Shown here one piece after another: positions 1 to 10,621 of a stretch of DNA of 64,000 bases. A model generated the notes under the pieces. The model saw nothing but the letters and a program-made list of their open reading frames with translations, was not told where the DNA came from and ran no database searches. Source of the stretch: Lasioglossum baleicum (taxonomy: Eukaryota; Arthropoda; Insecta; Hymenoptera; Halictidae); assembly GCF_051020765.1 (NCBI RefSeq), contig NC_134943.1, forward strand, positions 9,796,001 to 9,860,000, given 5' to 3'. The translations under genes were made by a program, and so were the position numbers. Position 1 is the first letter of the stretch; the number at the start of each line of letters is the position of its first letter.

Positions 1-800
1 AGAAAGAATCAAATCGATCCATTCAGTAGTCCTCTTGGAATAATTTTTTCAAAATTACCTTCTTTCATGAAGAAAGGCAATTTTTAGAAATAGTTTACAC
101 AGTACCCCCTTTCTGATAAAGAAAGAATCAAATCGATCCTTCGAGTACTTTTCTTAGAACAATTTTTTGAAAATTACCTTTTTTCACGATAAGAGAAGAT
201 CATGCATCGGACCAGTAAAAGACTGTATCGGACTATGGTGCATGATAATTAATCTTGCGGTCGTGTCTGTAAACCTACAATTATGGTAATTTTTAAAAAT
301 AGTCTACACAGTACCCCCTTTCTGATAAAGAAAGAATCAAATCGATCCTTCGAGTACTTTTCTTAGAATAATTTTTTGAAAATTACCTTTTTTCACGATA
401 AGAGAAGATCATGCATCAGACCAGTAAAAGAGTGTATCGGACTATGGTGCATGATAATTAATCTTGCGGTCGTGTCTGTAAACCTACAATTATGGCAATT
501 TTTTAAAATAGTCTACAAAGTACCCCCTTTTTGATCAAAAAAGAATCAAATCGATCCTTCGAGTACTTTCCTTGGAATAATTTTTTGAAAATTACTTTCA
601 CGAGATAAGAGAAGATCAGACTACTAAAAGAGTGTTCGGACTATGGTGCATGATAATTAATCTTGCAGCCATATCTATGAATACACAACTACGGCGATTT
701 TTTAAAATAGTCTACAAAGTACCCTCTTTCTAATAAAACAAAAATAGAATCGATCCATTGAGTACTTTTCTTGGAATAATTATTTGAAGATGACTTTTCC
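1..800. repeat. Tandem array, ~209-bp unit, about four copies
   Basis: The 17-base anchor AAGAATCAAATCGATCC recurs at 4, 123, 332 and 541, with a degenerate copy ending near 756. Spacing is 209 bp for the two best units; the first interval is only 119 bp because the middle of the unit (the GATCATGCATC part) is missing. Divergence increases to the right, and the array meets the window edge on the left, so it may continue outside. No open frame spans a unit. It resembles a short satellite-like array. Confidence 0.85.
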
Positions 801-1764
801 AGTATCGCGCATCGTATATTCTACCAGAGATCCAATAAAACCTAACTAACTTAACACCCAGTAAACCTAGCTGACATCCAATCGGTATTGATCCAAGATT
901 TCGATGGAGTGTACAACCTACACGTTAGAAGATCGAGTGCTCACACCAAGCAAATAATAGATCGATCCGATTGTACGTGTTCTTATTCATCTCGCGAATA
1001 TTCTGATTTGGTATTCACGGGGAGCAAGAGATCTCCCTAACCTATCTTTCTCTCTCTCTCTCCATTTTCTTGAATCCAAGACGAAACACGGCTCAGCACG
1101 CAATTTTACGACCGTTTTACTACCATACCGTCGTTTCACTTTGCTGGTACGAGAGCTACGCTATGCTGTTCAAGGTAAAAGATTCACAATACAGAAGCGA
1201 TCTGGGTTAGGCGAGATAGAATTGTTGCGATGGATCTCGCCCCGAAATCAGTAGATTCCGTTTTGCTTACGGCTTCGTTATATTAGAGGTATTTTCAGAA
1301 TGCATACTATTTAGTCCGTGTCTGGGATATTTGTGTACATAATTGAAGCATGGTTAATCAACGCGGTTCCGTCTTTGTCTCGCGTCCAATTAACTCTCGT
1401 TTTTGATCCGACTATACAGAGAGAATGAGAGAGAGGATGGTGGACCACGTGCGAGACGCGTCTTTCCCAATTAATCGATCGGCCGGACGCTTAATTAGAC
1501 AGCTCGTTACCGGAAGTGTCTTCGTTAAAATATATTTACGGAGGCCGCGATAACGCTTGCAAATTCCTCCGGAATGCATTCACCTACATCCGACGGAAGC
1601 ACTGCTTTTTAATAAACGTCATGGCGATGACACGTTGTCAACCACCAATCACGTTTTTTTTTTTTTCATTTGTCTCTATTCTGTGTTAGTTTATCTATCC
1701 TCTTTGTATATCTTCAAGTACTTATTCTCTGTGTTATAATGTTCATTATTAAATGAAGACTTAC
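801..1764. other. Unique sequence, no gene seen
   Basis: Mixed-composition DNA with a short CT run near 1051 and poly-T near 1655. AT-rich blocks with TAATTAAT-type words (1470-1500) lie in otherwise CpG-containing sequence. No splice-consistent coding segment or repeat was recognised. Confidence 0.5.
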
Positions 1765-2025
1765 ACGACGAATGAAACATTTAATCAAATAGACTGCCAC
1801 CTCGTCTAAGATTGTAACAATGAATAAAACATTCGATCAAATGCGCCAGCTCGTTTAAAATTGCAACAATGAATAAAACATTTGATCAAGAAGACTGTCA
1901 ACTCTTATATTTCTCTTGCAAACAATGAGTCAAACACCAGACGGTCTGCCAACTCATCTAAGTTTACCACAACGAATGAAACACTTGACCGAACTGTCAA
2001 CTCATCTGTGTTCACCGAATGGAAC
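1765..2025. repeat. Degenerate tandem repeat, ~50-bp unit, five copies
   Basis: Units begin with variants of ACAATGAATAAAACATTTGA and continue with GACTGCCAACTCGTCTAAG-like sequence near 1768, 1818, 1867, 1922 and 1971. Copies differ by substitutions and small indels, so the array is old. Short open frames here are by-products of the repeat. Confidence 0.75.
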
Positions 2026-2037
2026 ATTATGTATAAT

Positions 2038-2347
2038 GGGGAACGACCCCAAGTGTTCGACTTCGATTTTGTTAATTTTTTGTGAGACGATGGTATATGG
2101 ATCCCTAATGATGTCTGAGAAATATTAGGTGTAGTTACCCAATAGTTTTAAAGATATAAACAATTAAACTTTCATGCCTTGTTGATACACCGTGATTTGC
2201 AGCTCAGGTTTTCGAAGTTCAATTGTTTATATCTTTAAAACTATTCAGTAGCTACGCTTAATATTTTGCAGACATCAATAGGGAACCATATACCATCGTC
2301 TCACGAAAGATTATCAAAATCGAAGTCGGACACTTGTGGTCCTTCCC
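2038..2347. mobile_element. Foldback element, ~127-bp arms
   Basis: The left arm starts GGGAACGACCCCAAGTGT and the right arm ends with the complement of GGGAAGGACCACAAGTGT. The arms continue through a segment near GAGACGATGGTATATGG and close around a ~50-bp loop. The arms are clearly complementary but carry small indels. No clear target-site duplication is seen and no protein is encoded, so this is a non-autonomous foldback/MITE of unknown superfamily. Confidence 0.75.
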
Positions 2348-2967
2348 TTGCAAGTTACACAGAAAGTTCCGATCTTCCGAATTAGAACTGGCAAGAAAAT
2401 GCAATAGGGGTGAAAAGTGGGGAATCGAGGGGATCAGTTATCGCAGAGCAATTTTTAATTTCATTGCCAGCAGTGAAATAAGCGATAAAAAATGCAAGAG
2501 CGATTACGAACGGTGGAAGAGGGTGAAGATAGCAATCACGAGGCCGCAAACTGGATCGAAGGTCTCAGCCGTCAAGGCCGCGAATATTTAAAACCGAGGA
2601 GAGGGTGACTTTCTTGTATGCAAATTCTCCGGAAGAAGGCCAGGCTGTGCAGAGATGCCGGAGGAGTTTCGAAGAGAAAGAGAGTGAAGGAGACAGGCTC
2701 TGCTGGTTTGTAGTTCGGTTACGGTGGTAAAAACCTCGACCGTCAAGCTCGACGGCCATTAATCTTAGTCCGGGGCATACATCGATCCGACTCGGTACAC
2801 GAATACGTAATGTCAAGTTGCCGAACGGCCCTCGAAAATCCCTAACACCGATACTGTCAGCTCCCTCCATACCCGGGACCGAAGTAAACAATTACACTTC
2901 ATTTTTCAACAAATTCATTATTTTTTGACAGGTGCTTCAGTATTTTGAAAAAGAGTTCACTGTTCAT
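2348..2967. other. Unique sequence, no gene seen
   Basis: Moderately GC-rich DNA turning AT-rich after about 2890. Open frames exist on both strands (for example 2565-2891 minus) but none has recognisable domains or a splice context I would trust. Confidence 0.4.
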
Positions 2968-3128
2968 TTAAAGCTACTAATTTATTTATGATAGATTTTT
3001 CAAGCAAAAAACATTGACGAACATTGCTGGGTTATTATTTTTTTTTTTAAAGCTACTAATTTATTTATGATAGATTTTTCAAGCAAAAAACATTGACAAA
3101 CATTGCTGGGTTATTATTTTTTTTTTTA
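2968..3128. repeat. Recent tandem duplication, 2 x 79 bp
   Basis: The block beginning AAGCTACTAATTTATTTATG at 2971 recurs at 3050 with a single visible difference, each copy ending in a poly-T run. The near identity suggests a recent duplication, possibly slippage through the T tracts. Confidence 0.9.
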
Positions 3129-3233
3129 AAGGTTATGAACAGCAATTTCCAGCAGGAAAAATTGTCAAATAGGTTAGACAGAGTGTCGAGAAGAACAAAA
3201 AGCAACTTTATCGACGAAAAATCGAGTCAACTA

Positions 3234-3811
3234 CAATGGCTGTACAAAGTACACCTTTTCAAACTAATAACTTTTTTATAATTGTACCAAACGACCTGAT
3301 TTGTTATAATCAATTAGAAGTTTTACGAAATGATATGCAAAACCGATTTTCCAAAAATTATAATTTACAAGGTTACATGGAGAGATGAAAAAGGCATTTT
3401 TTAAAACTTTTTTATGTGGGCCCCAAATGAAAATTTAAAATATGTTTTGCAGATTTAAGCAGAAATTAATCGAAAGTCGTGTAAAACTACGATTTTTACC
3501 ATTTTTAACGGCTTGTAGCTCGTGTGTATGTTAATCGATTTCGATGAAATGTTCAGCATGTGTATAGCTAACATAGATCTACAAAACGTGTATTTGAAAT
3601 TTTCATTGAGGGCCCAAACAAAAAAGTCTTAAAAAATCCCTTTCTTACTTTTTCATGTAACCTTGTGAATTATAATTTTCTTGAAAATCTTTTTTGCATA
3701 TCATTTCGTAAAACAATACTTCTAATCGATTATAAAAAATCAGGTCGTTTCGTACAATTACAAGACAGTTATTAGTTTTAAAAGGTGTAGGAATACTTTG
3801 TACACCAATTG
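3234..3811. mobile_element. Foldback MITE, family F1 copy 1
   Basis: The left end reads TA-CAATGGCTGTACAAAG and the right end is the complement of CAATTGGTGTACAAAG followed by TA, so ends plus a TA duplication fit a Tc1/mariner-type MITE. Arms of 200-300 bp share words such as CCAAACGACCTGATTT and TTATAATTTACAAGG. The left arm is shorter than the right by roughly 100 bp compared with copy 2 at 51499-52178, indicating an internal deletion. No transposase is present. Confidence 0.8.
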
Positions 3812-3813
3812 TA

Positions 3814-4922
3814 TATGTTCACGTTTAAATCGATTGTTTCAAGGTGGAATCCAATTTTATCATTTCTACCAGTTTTGGGAGCGATGGAGAACGAGCCAGA
3901 ATCGATGCGAAAAGACGGCTTTCTTGCAAACGAGGTAAATTTGAATTCGGGACTGCATGTCACGCGTGCAAACGGAGCGCGAGGAAGCCCCACTTAATGC
4001 TCTTACGATGTAACCGCGTTGTAATCTCCGACAGGAAGACCTATCCCGGCTATCTGTCTCTATCTTGAAACTTGGTAGCGGCGAATAAGAACGCGCGCGT
4101 GAAACGGGCAAACTTTTGGAAACACGCGATTCTCTTTCCTTATCCCCGCCAAGGGCAATTGATTTTTATTAGGACTCTCGTGATCGGTCTAAACTTTTCT
4201 GGCTGGCTTTTGGCTAATGCCAGCGACGAACTATGGCAGCAAGAAAACATTTTAGAACATTTGAAAAATAAATTCTCGATTATTGTATGTGTAGGTTTGC
4301 AACGTTTCGCACAACTGAGATTTTCGTCCTGCTTTTTCCCCACCTTTTGTTTTGGGTTGAAGGGAAAACCTCCCTTGAAGAAGATAAGACGATGAATAAA
4401 ATTAAACGGTGAACAGACGAATGAAATAATAGTATTACGAAAAAGGTGGGACACACTGAATAATGTTTTCGAAAACGGGACAGCGTGATCGAGGCTCGAA
4501 TAGAGTCCGTCTTGCCCGCATATTTTGCAGACACGGTGCTCGAAGCCGAACAAATACGCCGAGAAATATGTTCGCGATATATTGGCCTCGGCAGAAAGCC
4601 GCAGCCGCCGTGTATCGATCTGACGAGCGGGCGAGAGAGCGGAGCTCGTTCCGCGAGCAATTTGTATCTTTGAATTATTTCGAGGTCGTGTCTGTGGCAG
4701 CCGAAGTATTCGGGGGTCTGGCCGCGCCCTGTGCCCGACACGCCGCCCCCCTCGATCCTTAAACAAGCCGCCGAGCTTCCTCGCTCTAATACCCTCTATT
4801 TAGGGTCGTTTATTGGCAATCCTGCATTTCCCTCTGCATCCTTGCTACCTTCTACACCATCTTTACTTTCAAGATTTTCGGCTGATCATTGCCCAAGGCA
4901 ATTAGACCTCGCGACCCATTTT
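3814..4922. other. Unique sequence, partly CpG-rich, no gene seen
   Basis: Open frames overlap here on both strands (longest 4140-4766 minus, 208 codons). Overlapping frames on opposite strands with arginine/serine-rich, low-complexity translations are expected by chance in CpG-rich DNA. I see no domain or conserved motif. Confidence 0.4.
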
Positions 4923-5711
4923 ACCACGCTTATATTAGCTTGCCGAGTTGTCGATGTTGTCGCTGTCGTTGTATGCGTAAAATCTTGTAATCGAATTTTA
5001 AATCACTTCCCGATGATCTAGAGACTTGAAACTTTAAACATATGGTAGTACGTGATCGCGTTCAGCGATCCCCACTCCGTCCGCCAGCGCTCCCTACTCC
5101 AGTACGCGTTCGCACTCCGACTCATCCCCACTCCATTGACCCACTTCGCATCGAACAAGCTCAGTGTGGTTGTGGTGTTCCGTTCATTCAGTTCCATTTC
5201 GGACAATTTCGGACTACATCAAGAGACGTCGTCCCTTGGAGTCATCCCCTCATTCTATCTCGCGTATTTCCACATCTTGCGTTTCTATATATCTTACTAT
5301 TTCATGCCAGTATTACTATATCTTGCGTTGCATTTAAAAAAGACTAAAAAGTAGAAAATAAAAAAATCTTTTTAAGAACCACGCTTATATTAAAATGCAC
5401 TAAATAGGCGAAAATAATTTTTTTGGGCATTAGTGACTATAAATAAAAGCGTGGAGGGCTAAACTATATTGACGTAATCTTCGTAGGCGCTCCACGCTTT
5501 TATTTATAGTCACTAATGCCTATAAAAATTATTTAGAGCATTTTAGTGCATTTTAATATAAGCGTGGTTTTTAAAAAGTTTTTTTATATATATAGTATAA
5601 TAAAAGCGTGGAGCGCTAAACTATACTGACGTAATCTTCGTAGGTGCTCCAAGCTCTAATGACTAAAAAAATTATTTTCTCCTTTTTAGTGCATTTTAAT
5701 ATAAGCGTGGT
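4923..5711 (+). mobile_element. Composite repeat, family C copy 1
   Basis: The element starts ACCACGCTTATATTAGC and ends with the complement of ACCACGCTTATATTA, giving short terminal inverted repeats. Order: a segment with CACTTCCCGATGATCTAGAG; a 300-bp body (5050-5345) shared with 22072-22398; a palindrome (5370-5580); and a second partial palindrome copy (5598-5711). The 100-codon frame through the body is conserved between copies but lacks an ATG start in both, so I do not call it a gene. Copy 2 lies at 21858-22585; fragments lie at 12800-13170 and 45934-46045. Confidence 0.8.
5370..5580. repeat. Palindrome with asymmetric loop inside family C
   Basis: Arms contain CCACGCTTATATTAAAATGC and TAGTGACTATAAATAAAAGC and their complements. 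They enclose a ~34-bp non-palindromic loop (about 5457-5490) with core AAACTATATTGACGTAATC at 5461. The loop and right arm recur at 5598-5711, and the whole structure recurs at 21850-22065. The loop is better conserved than expected for a neutral spacer of a foldback. Confidence 0.85.
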
Positions 5712-7673
5712 TTTCAAAAAGTGTTTGTTTATTTACTTAAGCTTCGAAGGACATTAGAAGTAGTCCTTGGAGATTTTTGAATTTTTAAAAAATTGCAATT
5801 CATTCGTTTTACAATTGTATTATATATTACTGTTATTTGAGATGATTATTTAGTAGCAATGAGCTCCAGGTCAGTGCAAAACGTGTCAGTGATTTTTCTA
5901 GATCACGCGCGGAAGCTACAGTTGACGATGAAAGGGAAGGATCGCAACTTCTCGCAGAAGTAACTGTGGCGACTCCTTTTTCCTCGGACATCATAAGAAA
6001 GGATAAAAATCGTTCTCAATCCTTTATAAGAGGTATAGTTAGCTCCACGAGCGCTTTTTCCAAACGAAAGGAAGGTAGAATCTTAGTTTCTTAAGGAACT
6101 CTCAGTCTCTCTTTCTCTCTCCTCCTCTATCTCGAGACTTTGGAATTACCAGGAGCCACGTCATTCCGCCGAGATCTTCTTTAAGTCAAATAAAAGTCGA
6201 CCTTGATCCTCTTCGCGAAGCACAGAGAAGTAGATTCTCCCGAGGACTTTAGAAGGCAACAGAATTAGAATTCAAGCTTTCGATTACGTTCGCGGGCTTA
6301 TTCTAAAGACCCTCGAGTGGTCGAGGCGAGTTTATCTTATCAAGTATGCAACAAAGAGCAAGAACTGTTCTTAAACCCTTGTACGAGGCGTGGTTAACTT
6401 TCTGGGCTATATAAATAGCCAAAGTACGGTATTTAAGCTGAGCTTTTCCCAGAACGATTTTTCGGGAACACCGGCAGACTGAATTTCTAGATTTTAATTA
6501 AACTCTTGGCGTATTGAAACTATTTCTTTTAAAGACTTCGGGAGGGGGTCCCGACGCTTCGAGTCCTCGTCAACGTCCACATCGTTCGCGGATAGGTCGC
6601 AACGGGGCAATTCCGATCTTTAAGCCATAAAATGTTAAGCCGCCCGTGGTTCAATCCGGCCGAGCAAATTCGCCAGCCCCAAACTAACCGAGAATCCGCG
6701 AATTCCCGGGGCTATCCGAGCTGACAATCTCATCTTTATTCCCGTCAGGACCGCGGCAAATCAAAATTCGGCGGGTGTTTCGTGCATTCGGCTGACCTCT
6801 TTCCCGCAATCTCGATTCGCAATCGGTCAGAGTATCCTCGATCTGTCTTCGGCAGGTGTTCTCCCCCCCCCCCCCCCCACACCCAGAAATCCCGAGTTCA
6901 GAGTACGACCGAACGTGCTCTAAAACCCAGAATCGAATTCGTTCGGTACCTATTCGTTCAATCTCCCCATGGTAATTTCCATGGGAAACGGCGGTCGCAG
7001 TTTTCGAAGCAACAGACGACAACGACGACGCCGCGGCGGGTTTTATTCGAGCGCAGTGGATATCCACTTTGCGCTCGTTATTCGCGAGGCGAAACCGTTA
7101 AATTGCGGATGCAGGTTGCGTGCGGTCCTCGTTTGCGATTCCGATTTGCAAGCAAATTCCACTACCGGGTTCTCTCATCAGGCCCGCGTAACAGGATACT
7201 CGGATGCGACACCTGGCCAAGCAATCGTTTCAATCGCTCGTCCGTCTGATTGAATCTTCCTTGAAAGAACCGGTAGCCCCGAACCCAATCTACCCGACTG
7301 CCACCGCTCACTCCCTCCCTTTGCCAGAGGTTTGAGGAAGAGCCTGTACGGGACGTAACGTAAATTGACTCGTTTTCCCGGTGTTTTCCATTATCGCGGA
7401 CACCACCACCACCACCACTACCACTACCACGTGCTCCGATTCTCGAGAGCACCGGCGAGATTACACCGGCTGCGTCTAGAGCAGGCCACTCGACCTGGAG
7501 AGCCACCTACGGACCAGGATACTCCACGAACGACTCGGCCAGGAAACCTCACGGGACGGGAAACCTCGTCTACGAACAGGATTCTACCTTCCACGATTCC
7601 TTGAGACCCGGATCCTTCCGATTCTACACCGTTTGCTTCCTGATCGAGTGCAGACTTTCCGAAGGACGTAGAA
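5712..7673. other. Unique sequence, CpG-rich in the right half, no gene seen
   Basis: Holds a poly-C run (6863-6878), a CAC/CTAC trinucleotide stretch (about 7400-7431) and CpG-rich DNA from about 6540. Overlapping open frames on both strands (6684-7067 minus, 6782-7249 plus, 7162-7506 minus) look like composition artefacts. Confidence 0.4.
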
Positions 7674-7850
7674 TAGTTTTTGTTTGGTAAACTTGGTGGG
7701 AGGATGTTAGTGTTCGTTGTTCGAAGGCTGCGGATATTCAGGATTTTGAGGGAGAGTTTAGGGGTGATTTTTGTTTATAGAATTTAGTGGAAGGATGTTA
7801 ATTTTGGTTGTTTGGAGGCAGTGGATAATTTGAGTTTCATGTTGTTTATA
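7674..7850. repeat. Diverged tandem duplication, ~94-bp unit
   Basis: Two blocks share ATTTTTGTTT, an AGGATGTTA segment, a GTTGTTyGAAGG-like segment and a GGAT...TTTGAG ending, about 94 bp apart. Divergence is substantial. Confidence 0.55.
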
Positions 7851-7924
7851 ACCAAACAGACAAAAAGTCATGGAATAACAAGTATTTCAGCGACTAAAAT
7901 CGTATTGGTTGCAACTAAGGATTA

Positions 7925-8752
7925 TAAGTAACCGAAAAATTATTCTCTCGTTGGTAAATGTTATCGTTGAGAGAAATTCATTTCGATCACTAATTACTAG
8001 GCTGCGGATCTTTATGCATTTATAGCAGAATTGAGTAGATAAAATCCAAAATTGTTGGAAAATTTTTTAAATTGAAAATGTCAATACATGATTTCTCTTC
8101 TATTAAAATCATTAAGGGACGAAATAACATTCAATTTGATTTCTACTCCCTGCAGTCGTTGAAGACAATTTTTATTTTGCATAAAGATTCGCAGTCTACT
8201 TATTACAGTTATCAATGGGAGAAATTTATTTCGATCGTTCATAATACTTATTCGATTAAATAAATTTATTTCGATCACTGATAACAGTTATTAATGGGAG
8301 AAATTCTTTTCGAGCGCTCATAACAGTTATTGATGAAGGAAATTTGTAATAGTTATTATTAAATAGTACAACTTCCAAATGGTAGACAATCAATTATTTC
8401 ATAAATTTTTTATTCGTAAAAGTAATTGCTACAATCGAAATTTAATGTGACAATAACAAACAGATTTTGTGTTCTTCTTATTGTCTGTTGATTCGTCTTG
8501 TTGTACGAAACCTTCTCAATGAATTTCACAAGCTTGCTCCATTCGAGAAAGAGTAGACTACTAATTAATCAAGCAATCAAAATGAATTTTCTCATCAATA
8601 ATTATTATGAACAAGTGACAAGAAGATAAACGGTAGAAATAAATTTCTCTCATCGATAACTGTTATGAGCGATCGGAATGAACTTCTCTCATCGATAACT
8701 GTTTTGAGCAATCGAAACAGTTTTTCTTCATCGATAACAGTTATCGAGGAGG
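7925..8752. repeat. Foldback of short tandem units, split by a MITE
   Basis: Left units (7925-7993, 8199-8250, 8262-8340) carry variants of CAGTTATCAATGGGAGAAAT plus ATTTCGATC. The right side (8579-8752) carries the same units in reverse complement, including TTCTCTCATCGATAACTG. The centre (about 8346-8578) is AT-rich and unique. Tandem units arranged as inverted arms resemble Foldback-type elements. Element ends and TSD were not found. The family M MITE at 8000-8196 interrupts the left arm. Confidence 0.7.
8000..8196 (+). mobile_element. MITE family M, copy 1, TA duplication
   Basis: Terminal inverted repeats GGCTGCGGATCTTTATGCA and TGCATAAAGATTCGCAGTC are flanked by TA at 7998-7999 and 8197-8198, fitting a Tc1/mariner-type MITE of ~197 bp. 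The interior matches the copy at 15183-15376 along its length. It sits inside the repeat array 7925-8752, so it inserted after that array formed. Confidence 0.85.
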
Positions 8753-10470
8753 ATCCAATTTTTTGGAGACTGTTACATGTAACCAAAAACTATAACAATC
8801 GATATTTTTTAATCATTTTGTTCCTCGAATTTTTTTCTTTATATTTTGTGTAGATTATCTTAAATTTCAATAATAGTCAACTGTTTATTAATGAGTTTTA
8901 TCGTAGAAAATCTTTGATCCCTGTCTATAACACATTCTATGAACCACTAAACGCTGAACAAAATCAAATAGTACGAGTCTATACCTGACACATTTCTCTG
9001 CCTAATCCCGTCAATTTACAAGCGTCCAGAAAAATTCATCGGAGATCCCGTTGCCGATCGAGGGCCCATTAATAACGAGCTAAACGTGGAAGACTGCAAT
9101 GACAGGTTGACGAAGGAGTGGCCCTCGATTCGGGCGAGATGAAAACGTTGGCAGGGCTTAATCGGTGATAAGATGAACGGGCGACGTCCCGCGAATGCCT
9201 GCTCGCGCGCTAATTTCGCGAAAATTGCAGCGGAGCGGAGGAACGACCGGAAGCCATCGTACGTGTATACAGGCTGCCGTAGCCGCGCGTGACGGTACTT
9301 TTAATGGTGAACCGCGAACCAGAACCGCCATTACGACATTATTAAGTCCGTGACCGAGGCCCCGGGAAGCGATCGACGGAAGGAAAATTAATTTTCGGTC
9401 CGGCTCGAGTTTTCCCGCAACGCCGGAGACCGCCTCTAATGAAATTCCCCTTTTCGGCGATCGCCGACCGACAGATTAGTCCGCTAATTGCGCGTAATTA
9501 AGGGGTGGGATCGTGGCTCTTCCGATGGCCATTCCCTTCGAATGTTCCGGGGACAGAAATTTGCGGAAATTTTACCCGGAAGAAATTCGACTGAATGAAA
9601 TTCGTCTGAATATATTCATCCGTCCACTAATATGTATTTCCACGGATATTCGCGAATGCCATTTGCCGCAAGCTCCTTTCGTAGCAACAAAATATCAGCG
9701 AGTTCGTGCAAGGGACAGCGGCCTCGCTAGCCGAGTTGCTTTCATCCCGGAAAATTTTCTGGCGAAAAGCAAAGGAGAGAGAGAGGGAGAGAGACACGGT
9801 CGAATCCCTTTCAAGCCGGGTCCCTTAGGGCTCGCATGATCGATACCGATCGGTGCACCGAAACTCCCGGCTCGGAATGAACGGTTTTCTCCCCTCGGGA
9901 TCGGGTCTTGGCTCGGCTGATAGCTGCGCAGGCGACTCGACGGAGAAATGAGGCAGAAAAAGTCCCGATCCCGCAGACCTGTTCCGCGTTCCCGGCGATT
10001 GGCCAGTGGCCTGATTTTCATGGTCGACTGGCCGCGAGATAGATTAAGTATAACGTTCCCTCTCCCCCATCCCCAACTCCCCTTTGCGTCTCTCGCCTTT
10101 CTCTACTGGCCACCGAGTGTTGTATATCCTTTTTTGGCCGACGACGGCGGCGGCTGCGGCGACGAGATACGACGGCGAATTTCACGTTCGCGTGGTTTTA
10201 CGCGAGCGGTAATTTTATTTCGCAGATTACCCGACCTCCGACCCCCGGCCGAACGACACGGAACACTGTAAATCTTCGAGCCCGACCGCGGCGGACACTT
10301 AAACGCGGCCAGAATGAAAATGAATTCGAGAAACTGTCGCTAGAGAGTTTGCGTTCGCCTGGCGAGCTTAGAATATTTCAGACAACAAGGAAGATGGTCG
10401 ATACTCTGAACAAATCAGGAAATGTTTGCACGAGGAAGTATGAACGCGGATACGCTTCCTCTGTCTCCGA
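8753..10470. other. Unique sequence; CpG-rich block 9050-10300, no gene seen
   Basis: AT-rich to about 9000, then a CpG-rich block with AATTA words (9300-9500), as in conserved noncoding DNA near insect developmental genes. That comparison is an impression only. Frames at 9513-9839, 9695-10021 and 9948-10271 overlap across strands and show no domain. Confidence 0.4.
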
Positions 10471-10537
10471 CCTTGAATAACTTTGAGTTATTATAGTCAC
10501 TGAATTCCTAATGAAAGGGATTACCATCGTTGGAACT
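10471..10537 (+). repeat. 65-bp direct repeat, left copy (partner 11310-11375)
   Basis: GACCTTGAAT and TATAGTCACTGAATTCCTAA followed by TGAAAGGGA are repeated about 840 bp apart. The left copy lies just outside the left terminal repeat of the element at 10542-11553; the right copy lies inside that element, before its right terminal repeat. The relation to the element is unclear. Confidence 0.8.
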
Positions 10538-10621
10538 TATACGGGGTGAGTCACCTAACGTTGCCACCTCAAATATCTTCGTCGTTTTTTTCAAGATACG
10601 TCAAATGTCTGAAGGACAACG

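Noticed and set aside
1..800. CRISPR-like array
   Set aside because: The unit is ~209 bp with no short conserved repeat and unique spacer pattern, and the DNA is eukaryotic in character.
5052..5354. Conserved family C frame as a real protein
   Set aside because: It starts with GTG in both copies rather than ATG; kept only as a low-interest observation.
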